From Candidatus Pacearchaeota archaeon (GTDB taxonomy: Archaea > Nanobdellota > Nanobdellia > UBA10117 > JABICX01), in the NCBI GenBank assembly GCA_017609995.1, contig JAFCCX010000055.1, positions 1-5,272 on the forward strand: a stretch of DNA of 5,272 bases, read 5' to 3'. Under the pieces are notes generated by a model. The model ran no database searches. It worked only from the letters and a program-made list of their open reading frames with translations, and was not told where the DNA came from. Below, piece by piece: positions 4,858 through 5,272 of this stretch. A program made the position numbers and the translations under genes. How positions within the stretch are numbered: the first letter of the stretch is position 1; each line of letters opens with the position of its first letter.

Positions 4858-4935
4858 AAAACCACCTCTATTACGAGGCGGCAGCATTATCCACAAGTAG
4901 CTCCCCCTATGCAACAAAGTTAGAACCTGTTTTAG
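4858..4935 (-). repeat. Intergenic repeat R, full copy R2 (contains DnaA-box 9-mer and terminator-like hairpin)
   Basis: It has the same block order and orientation as R1: A4 run, CCACCTC-TATTAC-GAGGCGG (4862-4881), TTATCCACA (4887-4895), AGCTCCCCCTATGC (4899-4912), ACAAAGTTAGAACCT, GTTTTAG. Stem sequences differ from R1, yet pairing is kept on the minus strand (7 pairs with one G-U, followed by U4). The stop codon of the right-edge gene (4932-4934) lies inside this copy, so the repeat supplies its 3' end and probable terminator. Confidence 0.8.
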
Positions 4936-5272
4936 TCTAAAAACCTAAGAGAAGAGATAATTTGATCAAAAGATTCATTCATTTCTTTTTGGAATGTCGG
5001 CGATTTCAATTGATAAATCCACAAAACAGAACTTTTTCCTTCTCTTTCTTCTAACGGGAAAATTGCAAATCTAAAAGGTCCTGCTCCTTCCAGGCGCGAG
5101 AAAACCATTCCTATGTCTACAACATGTCCTTTTTCTCCTGATTTTGTAATCACTTTATATGAAAGAAAACCATCTAGGGGTAAATCACAATTTCTAAAAT
5201 CTGGTTTTTCTATAGTCTCTTCGTTCCAATCAATATTACAATTAGATTTTATGGGTAAAATATCACCTGAAA
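4932..5272 (-). CDS. Hypothetical protein, C-terminal 112 residues (start beyond right edge)
   Basis: The frame is open from the right edge to TAA at 4932-4934. A GTG at 5151-5153 is not a convincing start because the frame continues well upstream with normal codons (…SNCNIDWNEETIEKPDFRNC DLPLDGFLSYK). Visible features are two cysteines in the upstream part, a beta-strand pattern (VVDIGMVFSRL, FRFAIFPLEE, SVLWIYQL) and the ending ESFDQIISSLRFLD. An ending of the type FDQILSTFKF is frequent in small secreted or lipoprotein-like hypothetical proteins of CPR bacteria. That link is from memory and tentative. The N-terminus, and so any signal peptide, is not in view. Confidence 0.75.
   Translation of the reverse strand, partial: SGDILPIKSNCNIDWNEETIEKPDFRNCDLPLDGFLSYKVITKSGEKGHVVDIGMVFSRLEGAGPFRFAIFPLEEREGKSSVLWIYQLKSPTFQKEMNESFDQIISSLRFLD

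Noticed and set aside
4217..4935. R repeats as integron attC sites
   Set aside because: The GTTAG-containing blocks do not fit the GTTRRRY and RYYYAAC core sites (GTTAGAA and GTTAGCT both fail), and the repeat ends are not mutually complementary. I kept only the cassette-like layout as an observation.
4181..4935. CRISPR array
   Set aside because: Copies are few, imperfect, unevenly spaced (one gap of about 560 bases filled by a gene), and there are no spacer-sized units or cas genes.
4131..4935. Chromosomal replication origin
   Set aside because: Only two DnaA 9-mers, 640 bases apart and in repeat copies, with no clustered boxes, defined AT-rich unwinding region, or dnaA/dnaN in view.
5151..5153. 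GTG as the start of the right-edge gene
   Set aside because: The same frame stays open with protein-like sequence for 39 more codons to the window edge, and no ribosome site precedes the GTG.

Overview
The window looks like a piece of a small, AT-rich bacterial genome, most likely a Patescibacteria/CPR lineage such as Parcubacteria. This is an inference from gene content: a very cysteine-rich secreted protein with MopE-type and DUF4215-type modules, a tiny CxxC...CxxC zinc-ribbon protein of a kind common in that group, a short DUF192 protein and an AlkD-like protein, all tightly spaced. Bacterial -35/-10 promoters and intrinsic terminators argue against an archaeon. TGA ends three of the genes in natural places, so the TGA-as-glycine code of Gracilibacteria/Absconditabacteria is unlikely.

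Layout, left to right. 1-2492 (minus) is one long secreted, multi-domain, cysteine-rich protein that enters from the left edge. Its reading frame is broken once, between 1566 and 1620, so it appears as a 308-residue N-terminal piece with a signal peptide and a piece of about 530 residues that runs off the window. 2493-2729 is a long 5' leader with a promoter candidate and a hairpin whose loop carries a perfect Shine-Dalgarno sequence. 2730-3814 (minus) is a two-gene operon, AlkD-like DNA glycosylase then DUF192 membrane-anchored protein, with a 4-base ATGA overlap. 3815-3950 is a divergent control region with back-to-back promoters and an inverted repeat. 3951-4130 (plus) is the 59-residue zinc-ribbon protein, followed by an intrinsic terminator.

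4181-4935 is the oddest part. An unrecognised 153-residue gene (minus) with its own promoter, ribosome binding site and terminator sits between two direct copies of an intergenic repeat of about 77 bp, with a third, shortened copy next to one of them. Each full copy carries the 9-mer TTATCCACA, identical to the classical DnaA box, and a terminator-like hairpin that folds only as minus-strand RNA. Each full copy lies at the 3' end of a minus-strand gene. At the right edge (4932-5272, minus) is the C-terminal part of a hypothetical protein whose stop codon lies inside the repeat.

Apart from the alkylation-repair/DUF192 operon, the genes do not form an obvious pathway. The points most worth following are the repeat family with its cassette-like arrangement, the broken and internally mosaic secreted protein, and the divergent control region.
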